From Paractinoplanes aksuensis (GTDB lineage Bacteria > Actinomycetota > Actinomycetes > Mycobacteriales > Micromonosporaceae), in assembly GCF_024137025.1 (NCBI RefSeq), contig NZ_JAMYJR010000003.1, forward strand, positions 186,001 through 250,000: 64,000 bases of DNA, written 5' to 3'. Positions 28,891 through 37,720 of this stretch are shown here, piece after piece. The notes beneath the pieces are model-generated. The model did no database searches, was not told where the DNA came from, and saw only the letters and a program-made list of their open reading frames with translations. Both the position numbers and the translations under genes were made by a program. Every line of letters begins with the position of its first letter. Within the stretch, counting starts at the first letter, position 1.

Positions 28891-30128
28891 CCGACACCGA
28901 GATCCGGGACGTGCTCAACCGGGCCGCCGGCGACGTCAGCCCGGCCCCCGACCTGCTCGACCGGGTGCGGGCGGGCGGCCGTCGCCGGGTGATCCGCCGG
29001 CGGACGGCGATCGGCGGGGCGCTGGCCGTCGTGGCCGGGGCGGGACTGGCCCCGCTGGCCCGGCGCGGCGACGGACCGCTGCCGGTCGACGACCGGGTCC
29101 GCGGCGACCTGGCCGGTGATCTCGCGCTGGTCGGCCGGGTCAGGAAGGCGTACGGGGAAGGGACGAGGGTCCGCTGGATCGGCCGGACTCCGGGCGGGCC
29201 GGTGGCCGCGGTCACCGGACCCTCCGGGATGCGGGACGGGTACGACCTGCAGAGCTTCGTCGAGACGGTCGACGGGGAGTTGCGGCCGGTCGACGGGGCC
29301 ACGCTGGTGCCCGAAGGCACGGTGCAGCCGGCGGCGATGCTGGCCGGACCCGACCGCGACGTCCTGGTGGTCTTCACCGGCGGGAGCGATGTCATGTTCT
29401 CCGGCGAGTACCGGATCGATGCCGGGGGCCGGGTCGGGCGGACGTTCGAGCCGCTGATCGAGGTCGACGGAGCGGTCGTGCGGCCGATCCCGGACCCGGG
29501 GCGGTTCGTGCCGTTCGCGCTGCGGTCGGGCGGGTCGCCGGACAAGGTGTGGCTGGCCAACATGCACACCGTGGCCGACGACGGCAGCAACGCCCAGAAC
29601 CTGATGCCGGAGCGGATCGACCACGCGCTGCCCGGCCGTGCGAAAGCCTGGGCGGACGAGCCGACCGGCTCCGAGAAGGACTGGTGGGATGTCGGCGCGC
29701 AGCAGGCCTACCTCGACCCGTACGGGTATCACGCCTGGACCGGCCCGACCCAGTGGCGCCTCAGTGGATCGACGGCCGACGGGCGCCGGTTGGTGGTGCA
29801 GACCCTGGCCCTGGACGGCCGGGCCCGCGCCTTCTGGCTGGCCGCCCCGCCCGGTGAGAAGCCGCGCGTCAACTACCTGGGCCGGCTCGAGGACGGGTTG
29901 TCGAGCGACGCCACCGACGGTTTCGGGCTGGCCTATCCGATCCTGCACGCGCGCCTGCCCCAGGAACTGGGCGTGGCGGTGGCCGCGCTCAACTGCCAAC
30001 TGCTTTTCCGCGTACGAAGGGAAGCCTGGCTGCCGGTGGCCGGGTCAGCGGCCGTGATCCCGGCGGCGGCGACCGAACTGGAGGTGCGCCCCCGCCGCGG
30101 ACAAGCGGTGCGCGTGCGGCTGCCCTAA
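28887..30128 (+). CDS. Membrane-anchored partner of the SigE-family sigma factor
   Basis: 413 residues from GTG at 28887 in a GTGA overlap with the sigma stop. The cytoplasmic N-terminus (VTDTEIRDVLNRAAGDVSPA) is followed by one transmembrane segment near residues 40-58 (AIGGALAVVAGAGLAPLA). The rest, about 350 residues, would be extracytoplasmic and consists of beta-rich sequence (VRWIGRTPGGPVAAVTGPSG, LVVFTGGSDVMFSGEYRI) without a recognisable enzyme motif. Layout and overlap suggest an anti-sigma or sensor-like protein; no zinc-binding anti-sigma motif is present, so that role is inferred. Confidence 0.65.
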   Translation: MTDTEIRDVLNRAAGDVSPAPDLLDRVRAGGRRRVIRRRTAIGGALAVVAGAGLAPLARRGDGPLPVDDRVRGDLAGDLALVGRVRKAYGEGTRVRWIGRTPGGPVAAVTGPSGMRDGYDLQSFVETVDGELRPVDGATLVPEGTVQPAAMLAGPDRDVLVVFTGGSDVMFSGEYRIDAGGRVGRTFEPLIEVDGAVVRPIPDPGRFVPFALRSGGSPDKVWLANMHTVADDGSNAQNLMPERIDHALPGRAKAWADEPTGSEKDWWDVGAQQAYLDPYGYHAWTGPTQWRLSGSTADGRRLVVQTLALDGRARAFWLAAPPGEKPRVNYLGRLEDGLSSDATDGFGLAYPILHARLPQELGVAVAALNCQLLFRVRREAWLPVAGSAAVIPAAATELEVRPRRGQAVRVRLP

Positions 30129-30160
30129 GTTTGTGGCACCGGACGAGCAGGAGGCCGCGC

Positions 30161-31723
30161 ATGGACGTCGTGATCGGGATCGACACCGGAACCACCGCCA
30201 CCAAGGGGGTGGCGGCCGGGCCCGACGGCACGATCCGCGCGCTGACCAGCGTCCACTACCCGCTCGCGGTGCCCGGGCCGGGGCGGGCCGAGCTCGACGC
30301 GGTCGCGCTGCGCGACGCCGCGGTCAAGGCGCTGGTCGACGTGACCGCGGCCTGCCGCGAGCACGGCGACCGGGTGATCGGCGTCGGGCTCAGCGGCTTC
30401 CTGCACGGGATCGTGCCGATGGACGCCGGCGGCGCGCCGCTCGGACCGCTGGTCACCTGGGCCGACGCGCGGGCGGGGGAGCAGAGCGAGCGGATCGGGG
30501 CCGACGGCCGGGGGCATCGCCTCCAGGCGCGTACGGGAACGCCGGTCCACCCGATGTCGCCGCTGAGCAAGCTGGCCTGGTGGCGCGACAACGACGCCGA
30601 GACCCTGCTCAAGACGCCTCGGTGGGGCGGTGTGAAAGAGCTCGTGCTGGCCGCGCTGGCCGATGGCCCGTACGCGGTGGATCTTTCGATCGCCAGCGGC
30701 ACCGGGCTGTACGACCTCCACGAGCGCCGCTGGGACCCGGAGGCGCTCGACCTCGCGGGCGTGACCGCGGGGCAGCTGGCCGAGGTGCTGCCGACCACAA
30801 CCGTACTGAAATTGCGGTTGGACGTGGCCCGGGCGGCGGGTCTCGACCCGGCGACGCCGCTGGTCATCGGGGCCGCCGACGGGCCGTTGGCCAACCTCGG
30901 GGTGGGCGCGACACCGGCCGGGGTGGCGGCGGTCTCGCTGGGCACGAGCGGCGCGCTGCGGACGGTGGTCGACCGGCCCACGGCCGACGAGGCGGGGCGG
31001 CTGTTCTGTTACGCGCTGACCGAGGACCGCTGGGTGATCGGCGGCGCGGTCAACAACGCGGGGTCGGTGGTGCGCTGGGCCGGGCAGAGTTTCGCGGCCG
31101 GCTTCGAACGCCCCGGCGCCGAGGGTGAGGACGCCGACGAACGCGACGCGGCCCTGCTCGTCGAGGCCCAAAGCGTGGCCGCCGGCAGCGACGGGCTGCT
31201 CTGCCTGCCGTACCTGTTGGGGGAACGCGCACCGTGGTGGAAGCCTGGCCTGCGCGGCGCCTACCTGGGGTTGCGGCGCGAACACGGGCGGGCCCATCTC
31301 GTGCGGTCGGCCGTCGAGGGGGTGTGCCAGCAGCTCGCGCTGGTCCGCGACTCGTTCACAGCCCAAGGCATCGCCATTTCCCAGGTACGGGCCACCGGCG
31401 GGGCGGTCGCGTCCGAGCTCTGGGTCGGCGTGCTCGCGGCCGCGCTCGACGTGCCGGTCGCGGTGGCCGAGACCCCGGAGGGCACCGCGCTCGGCGCCTG
31501 CCTGCTGACCCGGCACGCCCTCGGTGAGCTGCCCGACCTCGACGAAGCGGCGGCGCTCGTGCCGGTCGGCGCCCCGAATCGTCCCGACCCCGACGACGCC
31601 GCTCTCTACGCCCGGATGCGCCCGCTTGTCGAGTCGTCGGCGCTGGCCGTGCTCGACGTCGTCAAGGAACTCGACCGGCTCGCCCCGCCGCCGCTGCCCA
31701 CGACCGAGAAGGCGGTGGGGTAG
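30161..31723 (+). CDS. FGGY-family carbohydrate kinase, gluconokinase-like
   Basis: 520 residues, normal for the family. The N-terminal actin-like domain starts VVIGIDTGTTATKGVAAGPD (phosphate loop 1). A substrate-side aspartate lies in VTWADARAGEQSERIG. The C-terminal domain has GAADGPLANLGVGATPAGVA and VSLGTSGALRTVVDRPT, the form seen in gluconate kinases, and ATGGAVASELWVGVLAAAL near the end. It probably phosphorylates gluconate or a related sugar acid with ATP in the cytoplasm. Related FGGY substrates such as xylulose cannot be excluded. It stands alone, 33 bases after the sigma-partner gene, and precedes a riboswitch. Confidence 0.85.
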   Translation: MDVVIGIDTGTTATKGVAAGPDGTIRALTSVHYPLAVPGPGRAELDAVALRDAAVKALVDVTAACREHGDRVIGVGLSGFLHGIVPMDAGGAPLGPLVTWADARAGEQSERIGADGRGHRLQARTGTPVHPMSPLSKLAWWRDNDAETLLKTPRWGGVKELVLAALADGPYAVDLSIASGTGLYDLHERRWDPEALDLAGVTAGQLAEVLPTTTVLKLRLDVARAAGLDPATPLVIGAADGPLANLGVGATPAGVAAVSLGTSGALRTVVDRPTADEAGRLFCYALTEDRWVIGGAVNNAGSVVRWAGQSFAAGFERPGAEGEDADERDAALLVEAQSVAAGSDGLLCLPYLLGERAPWWKPGLRGAYLGLRREHGRAHLVRSAVEGVCQQLALVRDSFTAQGIAISQVRATGGAVASELWVGVLAAALDVPVAVAETPEGTALGACLLTRHALGELPDLDEAAALVPVGAPNRPDPDDAALYARMRPLVESSALAVLDVVKELDRLAPPPLPTTEKAVG

Positions 31724-31769
31724 GGCTCATATCACCCCGCGTTGACGCGTCGACCGGCCGTGAGAAAGC

Positions 31770-31935
31770 ATGGCGGACGAGCGGTTGCGGAGGAACCCGG
31801 TGCGAATCCGGGACGGTCCCGCCACTGTGACCGGGGAGCGACCCGCCACCGGGCCACGGCCGAACCAGGCCGGAAGGCGCGCGGCGAGCGACGATCCGGG
31901 AGTCAGGAGACTCCGGCCGCTCGTGCTGACCGCCG
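31770..31935 (+). promoter_or_regulatory. Adenosylcobalamin (B12) riboswitch
   Basis: The leader of the cobalt-chelatase operon holds the family's conserved elements in order: GAATCCGGGACGGTCCC, the B12 box GCCACTGTGA at 31821-31830, CCGGGGAGCGA, and the terminal hairpin GGAGTCAGGAGACTCC around 31899-31914. An adjacent GC-rich pairing (about 31878-31887 with 31931-31940) lies just before the GTG start and could control ribosome access. Cobalamin binding is expected to switch expression of the downstream operon off. Confidence 0.85.
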
Positions 31936-31969
31936 CGCGGGCGTGGACACCCGCGCAGAGAGGGATCCT

Positions 31970-34459
31970 GTGACGCCGTACCCGTTCTCGGCCGTGGTCG
32001 GCCTGGCCGACCTGCGCCTCGCCCTGCTGCTGACCGCCGTCTCACCCGCTGTGGGCGGAGTGCTCGTGCGAGGTGAGAAGGGCACAGCCAAAAGCACTGT
32101 CGTACGAGCCCTGGCCGCGCTGCTGCCCGAGGTCGCGGTGGTCCGCGGCTGCCGTTTCGCCTGCGATCCCGCGGCGCCCGACCCGCACTGCCCCGATGGT
32201 CCCCACGCCGCGGACAGCCCGGCCCTCCACCGGCCGGCGACGCTGGTCGAGCTGCCCGTGGGCGCGACCGAGGACAGGGTGGTGGGCACGCTCGACCTGC
32301 AACGGGCGCTGGCCGACGGGGTCAAGGCGTACGAGCCGGGGTTGCTGGCGGCGGCGCACCGCGGGGTGCTGTACGTCGACGAGGTCAACCTGCTGCCCGA
32401 CCACCTGGTCGACCTGCTGCTGGACGCGGCGGCGATGGGGCGGGCCCACGTCGAGCGGGACGGGGTGTCGGTCAAGCACGCGGCCCGGTTCCTGCTGGTC
32501 GGCACCATGAACCCCGAGGAGGGCGAGCCGCGGCCGCAGCTGGTCGACCGGTTCGGGCTGGTGGTCAACGTGACCGCGCCCCGGGACGCCAAGGACCGGG
32601 CCGAGGTGGTGCGGCGGCGGCTGGCCTACGAGCTGGACGCGGACTCGTTCGCGGGCCGCTTCGACTCGGACGAGCGCGAGCTGGCGGAGCGGATCGTGGC
32701 GGCGCGGAGGCTGCTGCCGAATGTGGTGCTGCCGGATCGGGAGCTCGACCGGATCGCGCTGATCAGCCTGGCCTACGGGGTGGACGGGATGCGCGCGGAC
32801 ATCGTGGTGGCCCGGTGCGCGGTGGCCCTGGCCGCCTGGTCGGGGCGGTCGCGGGTGACGCGGGAGGACGTGCGCGACGCGGCCCGGCTGGCCCTGCCGC
32901 ATCGGCGGCGCAAGGATCCGCTCGACCCGCCGGGGACCGACGAGCAGCGGCTCGAGGAGGCCCTCGACCAGGCGGACACCGAGTTGGGCGAGGACGACCC
33001 GGACGACCCGCCGACCGGCCCCGACGACAACGGCCCGAACGACAACGGCCCGAACGACAACGGGCCGGACGACAACGGGCCGGACGGCGATGGGCCGGAC
33101 AGCCGCGGGGCGGGCGACCAGTCGCCGGGCGGGTCGAAGGACTCGCGCGGTGAGCAGTCGCCGGGTGCTGATTCGCGGGACCGCGGGCCGCAGGGCTCGG
33201 ACCAACAGCCCGGCCACAACAGCCCGCCGCCGCCCGCCAGTTCCACCTCATCCGACATTTCGGAAATATCCGGAAAGCAGGAGGAGCGGTCGGGGGTGGA
33301 GGCGGCGGCCGTGGCTCCGGGGTCGGCCTTTCGCACCCGGAACCTGAGCATCGCGCGGCGGGGCGAGGGCGGTCACGCCGGACGGCGGTCGCCTTCGCTG
33401 TCGCGCCGGGGCCGGGTCGTGGGTTCGCGGGTGCCGACCGGCCGCCTGGCCGGCGCGCCGCACCTGCCGGCCACCCTGCGCGCCGCCCTGCACCGAGCCG
33501 GCACCGAGCGCGCGAACTCGGGCCGAGCCGGTACTGAGCACCCTGGTTCGAGTTGGGCGGGCTCTGAACGCCAAGATTCCGGGTGGGTAGAGACCGAGCG
33601 CCCTGATTCCGGTTGGGCGGGCTCTGAGCGCTCAGATTCCGGGTGGGTAGAGACCGAGCGCTCTGATTCCGGTTGGGCGGGCTCTGAGCGCTCAGATTCT
33701 GGGTGGGTAGAGACCGAGCGCCCTGATTCGGGTTGGGCGGGCAACGAGCGTCCCGTTTCGGGGTTGGCAGGCGCCGAGCGCGCGGCGGATGTTGCGCGGG
33801 TGGAGCTGGGTCGCTCCGGGGCCGAGCCGACGGGCCCGCGAACGGCGGACGAGCCGGCCGTCGCCGGCCGGGCGGGCGCTGGGTGGGGGCGGACTGCTGG
33901 GGCGCGGCCGTTGGTTCTGCCGCGGGATGTGCGGGAGGCCGTCCATGTGGGGCGGGAGTCGAATCTGGTGTTGTTCGTGGTTGATGCTTCGGGGTCGATG
34001 GCGGCGCGGAAGCGGATGACGGTGGTCAAGACGGCGGTGCTGTCGCTGTTGCGGGACGCCTATCAGCGGCGGGATCGGGTGGGCATGATCACGTTCCGGG
34101 GGAGTACGGCCGAGCAGGTGCTGCCGCCCACGTCCAGCCACGAGGTGGGGGTGCTGCGGCTGGCCTCGTTGCGCACGGGGGGTCGTACGCCATTGGCCGC
34201 AGGCCTGCGGACCGCGGCCGCGACCATCGCGACCGAGCGTCGCCGGGATCCGCGCCGGCGGCCGTTGTTGATCGTCGTCACGGACGGGCGGGCCACGAGC
34301 GGACCCGACCCGGCCACTGTCGCGCCGGCGCTGGCCGGAGTGTCCACCGTGGTCGTCGATTGCGAGTCCGGGCCGATCCGGCTGCGGCTCGCCGCGCGGC
34401 TGGCCACGGCGCTCGACGCGGATCTGATGCCGCTCGAGAGCCTGGGGCGGGCCGCCTGA
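31970..34459 (+). CDS. Putative cobaltochelatase with fused I (AAA+) and D (VWA) domains
   Basis: 829 residues from a GTG at 31970 directly after the riboswitch. Residues about 1-340 are a Mg-chelatase I-type AAA+ ATPase (Walker A GEKGTAKST, Walker B GVLYVDEVNLLPDHL). A long linker follows: acidic DNGP repeats (about 345-380), a Ser/Gly-rich part, then a 20-residue tandem repeat of SGWxxxER type (about 524-603). The last about 190 residues are a VWA domain with MIDAS motif DASGS in VLFVVDASGSMAARKRM and the RTGGRTPLAAGL loop. The subunit would power metal insertion with a CobN-like partner. The gene order before cobO and cobB matches the mycobacterial set Rv2850c-cobO-cobB, supporting cobalt over magnesium. 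The 3' end was duplicated (34423-34525). Confidence 0.85.
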   Translation: MTPYPFSAVVGLADLRLALLLTAVSPAVGGVLVRGEKGTAKSTVVRALAALLPEVAVVRGCRFACDPAAPDPHCPDGPHAADSPALHRPATLVELPVGATEDRVVGTLDLQRALADGVKAYEPGLLAAAHRGVLYVDEVNLLPDHLVDLLLDAAAMGRAHVERDGVSVKHAARFLLVGTMNPEEGEPRPQLVDRFGLVVNVTAPRDAKDRAEVVRRRLAYELDADSFAGRFDSDERELAERIVAARRLLPNVVLPDRELDRIALISLAYGVDGMRADIVVARCAVALAAWSGRSRVTREDVRDAARLALPHRRRKDPLDPPGTDEQRLEEALDQADTELGEDDPDDPPTGPDDNGPNDNGPNDNGPDDNGPDGDGPDSRGAGDQSPGGSKDSRGEQSPGADSRDRGPQGSDQQPGHNSPPPPASSTSSDISEISGKQEERSGVEAAAVAPGSAFRTRNLSIARRGEGGHAGRRSPSLSRRGRVVGSRVPTGRLAGAPHLPATLRAALHRAGTERANSGRAGTEHPGSSWAGSERQDSGWVETERPDSGWAGSERSDSGWVETERSDSGWAGSERSDSGWVETERPDSGWAGNERPVSGLAGAERAADVARVELGRSGAEPTGPRTADEPAVAGRAGAGWGRTAGARPLVLPRDVREAVHVGRESNLVLFVVDASGSMAARKRMTVVKTAVLSLLRDAYQRRDRVGMITFRGSTAEQVLPPTSSHEVGVLRLASLRTGGRTPLAAGLRTAAATIATERRRDPRRRPLLIVVTDGRATSGPDPATVAPALAGVSTVVVDCESGPIRLRLAARLATALDADLMPLESLGRAA
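33541..33780 (+). repeat. 60-bp in-frame tandem repeat in the chelatase linker
   Basis: Units begin exactly at 33541, 33601, 33661 and 33721, with the second and third differing at only two of 60 bases. Each encodes 20 residues of the form PDSGWAGSERSDSGWVETER, itself a doubled decamer. The fourth unit diverges half-way. Confidence 0.92.
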
Positions 34460-34525
34460 TGCCGCAGGGAAATGTTCTGATGCCGCTCGAGAGCCTAGGG
34501 CGGGCCGCCTGATGCCGCAGGGAAA
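34423..34525 (+). repeat. 50-bp direct duplication across the chelatase/cobO junction
   Basis: Bases 34423-34472 recur at 34476-34525 with one difference (34444 region G to A). Both copies include the chelatase C-terminal codons (LMPLESLGRAA and stop) and the cobO start (MPQGK or MPQGN). The period is 53 bases. Confidence 0.92.
34459..34512 (+). other. 17-codon mini-ORF created by the junction duplication
   Basis: The first cobO-type ATG (34459) now reads MPQGNVLMPLESLGRAA and stops at TGA 34510-34512. It overlaps the chelatase stop on its left and the real cobO ATG on its right, both as TGATG, so ribosomes can still pass from gene to gene. Probably no function of its own. Confidence 0.5.
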
Positions 34526-35111
34526 AGTCACGACCGTACCGGATGACGGTCTCACCACCCGGCAGCGCCGGCGGCAGGCCGTGCTGGCCGTACACACCGG
34601 GCACGGCAAGGGCAAGTCGACGGCCGCGTTCGGGATGGCGTTGCGGGCCTGGAGCGCGGGCTGGCCGATCGGCGTGTTCCAGTTCGTGAAGTCGGAGAAG
34701 TGGCGGGTCGGCGAGGAGACCGCGCTCAAGGCGCTCGGCGCCACCGGGGGCGCGCCGGTGACCTGGCACAAGATGGGCGAGGGCTGGTCATGGATCCAGC
34801 GCGCCGGCACCGAACGCGACCACGCGGCCGAGGCGGCCGAGGGCTGGGAACAGATCAAACGGGACCTGGCCGCCGAGACGCACAAGTTCTATGTGCTCGA
34901 CGAGTTCACGTACCCGATGAAGTGGGGTTGGGTCGACGTCGACGACGTGGTGGCCACGCTGGCCGCGCGGCCGGGCACGCAGCACGTCGTGATCACCGGG
35001 CGCGACGCGGCGCCGGCCCTGCTCGAGGCGGCCGACCTGGTCACCGAGATGACGAAGGTCAAGCACCCGATGGACGCGGGCCGCAAGGGTCAGCCGGGCA
35101 TCGAATGGTGA
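34512..35111 (+). CDS. cobO: Cob(I)yrinic acid a,c-diamide adenosyltransferase
   Basis: 199 residues. It attaches the 5'-deoxyadenosyl group to cobalt using ATP. The P-loop is AVHTGHGKGKSTAAFGMALR near residues 22-41; later motifs are FQFVKSEKWRVGEE, YVLDEFTYPMKWGWVDVDDV and HVVITGRDAAPALLEAADLV, all standard for CobO/BtuR. The start is the second copy of a duplicated MPQG start; the first copy lies 53 bases upstream and stops after 17 codons. The stop TGA overlaps the GTG of cobB. Confidence 0.95.
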   Translation: MPQGKVTTVPDDGLTTRQRRRQAVLAVHTGHGKGKSTAAFGMALRAWSAGWPIGVFQFVKSEKWRVGEETALKALGATGGAPVTWHKMGEGWSWIQRAGTERDHAAEAAEGWEQIKRDLAAETHKFYVLDEFTYPMKWGWVDVDDVVATLAARPGTQHVVITGRDAAPALLEAADLVTEMTKVKHPMDAGRKGQPGIEW

Positions 35112-36454
35112 GCATGCCGCGCGTCGTGATCGGCGCGCCCGCGTCCGGTCACGGCAAGACGACGGTGGCGACCGGGCTGCTGGCCGCGTTCGCCCGCCGG
35201 GGCCTGCCGGTGGCGCCGTTCAAGGTCGGGCCGGACTACATCGACCCCGGTTATCACGCGTTGGCCGCGGGGCGGCCCGGTCGCAACCTCGACCCGGTGC
35301 TGGTCGGCGAGGACCTGATCGGGCCGCTGTTCGCGCACGGCTCGCAGGGCGCGGCCCTGGCCGTCATCGAGGGCGTCATGGGTTTGTACGACGGTCGGAC
35401 CGGCGCCGGCGAGACCGGGTCCACGGCCCAGGTCGCCGGGCTGCTCGACGCGCCGGTGATCCTGGTCGTGGACGCGGCCGCCCAGGGCCGGTCGATCGCC
35501 GCGCTCGTGCACGGGTTCCGCAGTTTCGGCAGCGTGCGGATGGCCGGGGTGATCCTGAACCGGGTCGGTTCGGACCGGCACGAGACGATCCTGCGCGAGG
35601 CCTGCGAGGAGGTCGGCACGCCCGTGCTCGGGGCGCTGCGCCGGGCCGACGCCGTGGCCGCGCCGTCCCGCCACCTCGGGCTGGTGCCGGCGGCCGAGCG
35701 CCGGGCCGAGGCCCGGGAGTCGGTCGACGCGCTGGCCGCGCTGATCGAGTCGTCGGTCGACCTGGCCGAGGTGATGGCGATCGCCCGCTCGGCCCCGCCG
35801 CTGGCCGCCGAGCCGTGGTCACCGGCGGCGGCGGAACCGGTGGCCGGGCGTCCGGTGGTGGCGCTGGCCGGTGGGCCCGCCTTCTCATTCGCGTACGCCG
35901 AGACCGCCGAGCTGCTGGCCGGAGCGGGCGCCGACGTGGTGACTGTCGATCCGCTGCGTGACGAGGCGCTGCCCGCCGGCACCCGGGCGCTGGTCGTCGG
36001 CGGCGGCTTCCCCGAGGTGTACGCGTCGGAGTTGTCGGCCAACGCCGGGCTGCGGGCCTCGGTGGCCGCGCTGGCCTCGTCGGGCGGCCGGATCGTGGCC
36101 GAGTGCGCGGGCCTGCTGTGGCTGTGCCGGAGCCTCGACGGCGCCCCGATGTGCGGGGTGATCGACGCCGAGGCGGCCATGACCCCGACGCTGACCCTGG
36201 GCTATCGCGACGCGGTGGCGCTCACCGACAGCCCGCTCGCGCCCGCCGGCACCCGGGTGACCGGGCACGAATTCCACCGGACGACCGTGCATCCGCGCTC
36301 GGGTCTGCTGCTGTCCCCGGCCGGTGGCGCCGCCTGGGCGTGGCGGGGGGCCGACCCCGAGGGCTTCGCCACGGACACCGTGCAGGCCTCATACCTGCAC
36401 CTGCACTGGGCGGGCAACCCGGGCTTCGCGACGCGGTTGCTCGCCGGCCTGTGA
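35108..36454 (+). CDS. cobB: Cobyrinic/hydrogenobyrinic acid a,c-diamide synthase
   Basis: 448 residues from GTG at 35108 (overlapping the cobO stop), or 446 from ATG 35114. It amidates the a and c side chains of the corrin using glutamine and ATP. The N-terminal dethiobiotin-synthetase-like domain has VVIGAPASGHGKTTVATGLL and FKVGPDYIDPGYHALA. The C-terminal class I glutaminase domain carries the nucleophile in RIVAECAGLLWLCRSL and the histidine in THEFHR-like VTGHEFHRTTV. Whether cobalt-free (CobB) or cobalt-containing (CbiA) substrate is used is not readable; the aerobic-style neighbours favour CobB. A GTGA overlap couples the next gene. Confidence 0.93.
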   Translation: MSMPRVVIGAPASGHGKTTVATGLLAAFARRGLPVAPFKVGPDYIDPGYHALAAGRPGRNLDPVLVGEDLIGPLFAHGSQGAALAVIEGVMGLYDGRTGAGETGSTAQVAGLLDAPVILVVDAAAQGRSIAALVHGFRSFGSVRMAGVILNRVGSDRHETILREACEEVGTPVLGALRRADAVAAPSRHLGLVPAAERRAEARESVDALAALIESSVDLAEVMAIARSAPPLAAEPWSPAAAEPVAGRPVVALAGGPAFSFAYAETAELLAGAGADVVTVDPLRDEALPAGTRALVVGGGFPEVYASELSANAGLRASVAALASSGGRIVAECAGLLWLCRSLDGAPMCGVIDAEAAMTPTLTLGYRDAVALTDSPLAPAGTRVTGHEFHRTTVHPRSGLLLSPAGGAAWAWRGADPEGFATDTVQASYLHLHWAGNPGFATRLLAGL

Positions 36455-36927
36455 CCGGCTTCCGGATCGGTGCCGGCACCCGTGCTGGTGATGGTGCCGG
36501 CGCCGGTTCGGGCCCGGTCGTGGCGGTGGGGATCGGAGCCCGGCCCGGGGTGGCGGCGGCGGCCCTCCGCGCGGCGGTCGACGCGGGGCTGGCCACGGCC
36601 GGGTTGAGCGTCGCCGACGTGACCGTGCTGGCCACGGCCGACCGCCGGGCCGGCGATCCGGGCGTACGGGACCTGGCCGTTGATCTTGGCTGGCGCTTGC
36701 TGGCGTTCGCTTCCGCCGACCTGGCCCGCCAGGACGTGCCCAACCCGAGCCGGACCGTGGCCCAGGCGGTCGGCACGCCAAGCGTCGCCGAGGCGGCCGC
36801 CCTGAGCGCGGTCGGACCCACCGGTTCACTGCTGCTGGCCAAGCACAATTACGGCGACGTGACCGTGGCGATCGCGCGATCCGCGACCGCCGGATTGGCC
36901 CGTTCCGAGGAGCCACCTCTTCACTAG
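36451..36927 (+). CDS. CbiG C-terminal/CobE-like cobalamin biosynthesis protein
   Basis: 158 residues from GTG at 36451. After a Gly/Ala-rich start, the domain reads VVAVGIGARPGVAAAALRAA, VTVLATADRRAGDPGVRDLA, NPSRTVAQAVGTPSVAEAAA and LLLAKHNYGDVTVAIARSAT, the pattern of the CbiG C-terminal/CobE family involved in the ring-contraction part of corrin synthesis. It is the last gene of the riboswitch-led operon. The precise biochemical role of stand-alone CobE is poorly defined. The family's usual second-position Cys in GxGCR is Ala here (GIGARPG). Confidence 0.8.
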   Translation: MTGFRIGAGTRAGDGAGAGSGPVVAVGIGARPGVAAAALRAAVDAGLATAGLSVADVTVLATADRRAGDPGVRDLAVDLGWRLLAFASADLARQDVPNPSRTVAQAVGTPSVAEAAALSAVGPTGSLLLAKHNYGDVTVAIARSATAGLARSEEPPLH

Positions 36928-36937
36928 CGTCGATCAC

Positions 36938-37720
36938 ATGAGCACCGCGGAGATCAACGGCATCACGATCGGCTACGACGACACGGGCGCGGGCCCGCCG
37001 GTCGTGCTGGTGCACGGGCACCCGTTCGACCGCTCGATGTGGGACCCGCAGGTGACGAGCCTGACCGGCCGTTTCATCACGGCCGACCTGCGCGGCTACG
37101 GCTCGACCACGGTCGTCGGAGGCAGGACGCCGTTGCCGGTGTTCGCCGAGGACGTGGCCGGTCTGCTCGACCACCTGGGCCTGGACGAGGTGGTGCTGGG
37201 CGGCCTGTCGATGGGCGGGCAGATCGTCATGGAGTGCTACCACCAGTTCCCGGACCGCATCCGGGCCCTGCTGCTGGCCGACACGTTCCCCCGCGCCGAC
37301 ACCCCGGAGGCGCAGGCCCACCGGCGGACGACGGCCGACCGCCTCGAGGCCGAGGGCATGATCGGGTACGCCCGGGAGAATCTGGCCAAGATGATCGCGC
37401 CCTACAACGTCGAGGCGATGCCGGCCGTGGCCGCGCACGTCATGACGATGATGGCGAGCGCCCCCGCCGCCGGGGCCGCCGCCGCCCTGCGCGGCCGGGC
37501 CGAGCGCCCCGACTACCGCGACCTGCTGACCACGGTCACCGTGCCCACGCTGATCGTGGTGGGCCGCGACGACGAGTTCACCCCGGTCGCCGACGCCGAA
37601 GAGATGCACGCCCTGATCCCCGGGTCGACCCTGGTGGTCGTCGAAGGGGCCGCGCACCTGCCCAATCTGGAGCAGCCGGCCGCCTTCAACGAGGCCCTGG
37701 GGGCCTTCCTGCGGGGTTGA
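36938..37720 (+). CDS. Alpha/beta hydrolase
   Basis: 260 residues from the ATG at 36938. The triad is visible: nucleophile elbow EVVLGGLSMGGQIVMECYHQ, acid LIVVGRDDEFTPVADA and histidine VVVEGAAHLPNLEQPAAF. The oxyanion strand is VVLVHGHPFDRSMWDP. The length and cap match the 3-oxoadipate enol-lactonase/non-heme haloperoxidase-like group, in which substrate prediction is unreliable. It follows the corrin gene by ten bases but may simply be read through from that operon; a link to cobalamin is not supported. Confidence 0.85.
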   Translation: MSTAEINGITIGYDDTGAGPPVVLVHGHPFDRSMWDPQVTSLTGRFITADLRGYGSTTVVGGRTPLPVFAEDVAGLLDHLGLDEVVLGGLSMGGQIVMECYHQFPDRIRALLLADTFPRADTPEAQAHRRTTADRLEAEGMIGYARENLAKMIAPYNVEAMPAVAAHVMTMMASAPAAGAAAALRGRAERPDYRDLLTTVTVPTLIVVGRDDEFTPVADAEEMHALIPGSTLVVVEGAAHLPNLEQPAAFNEALGAFLRG

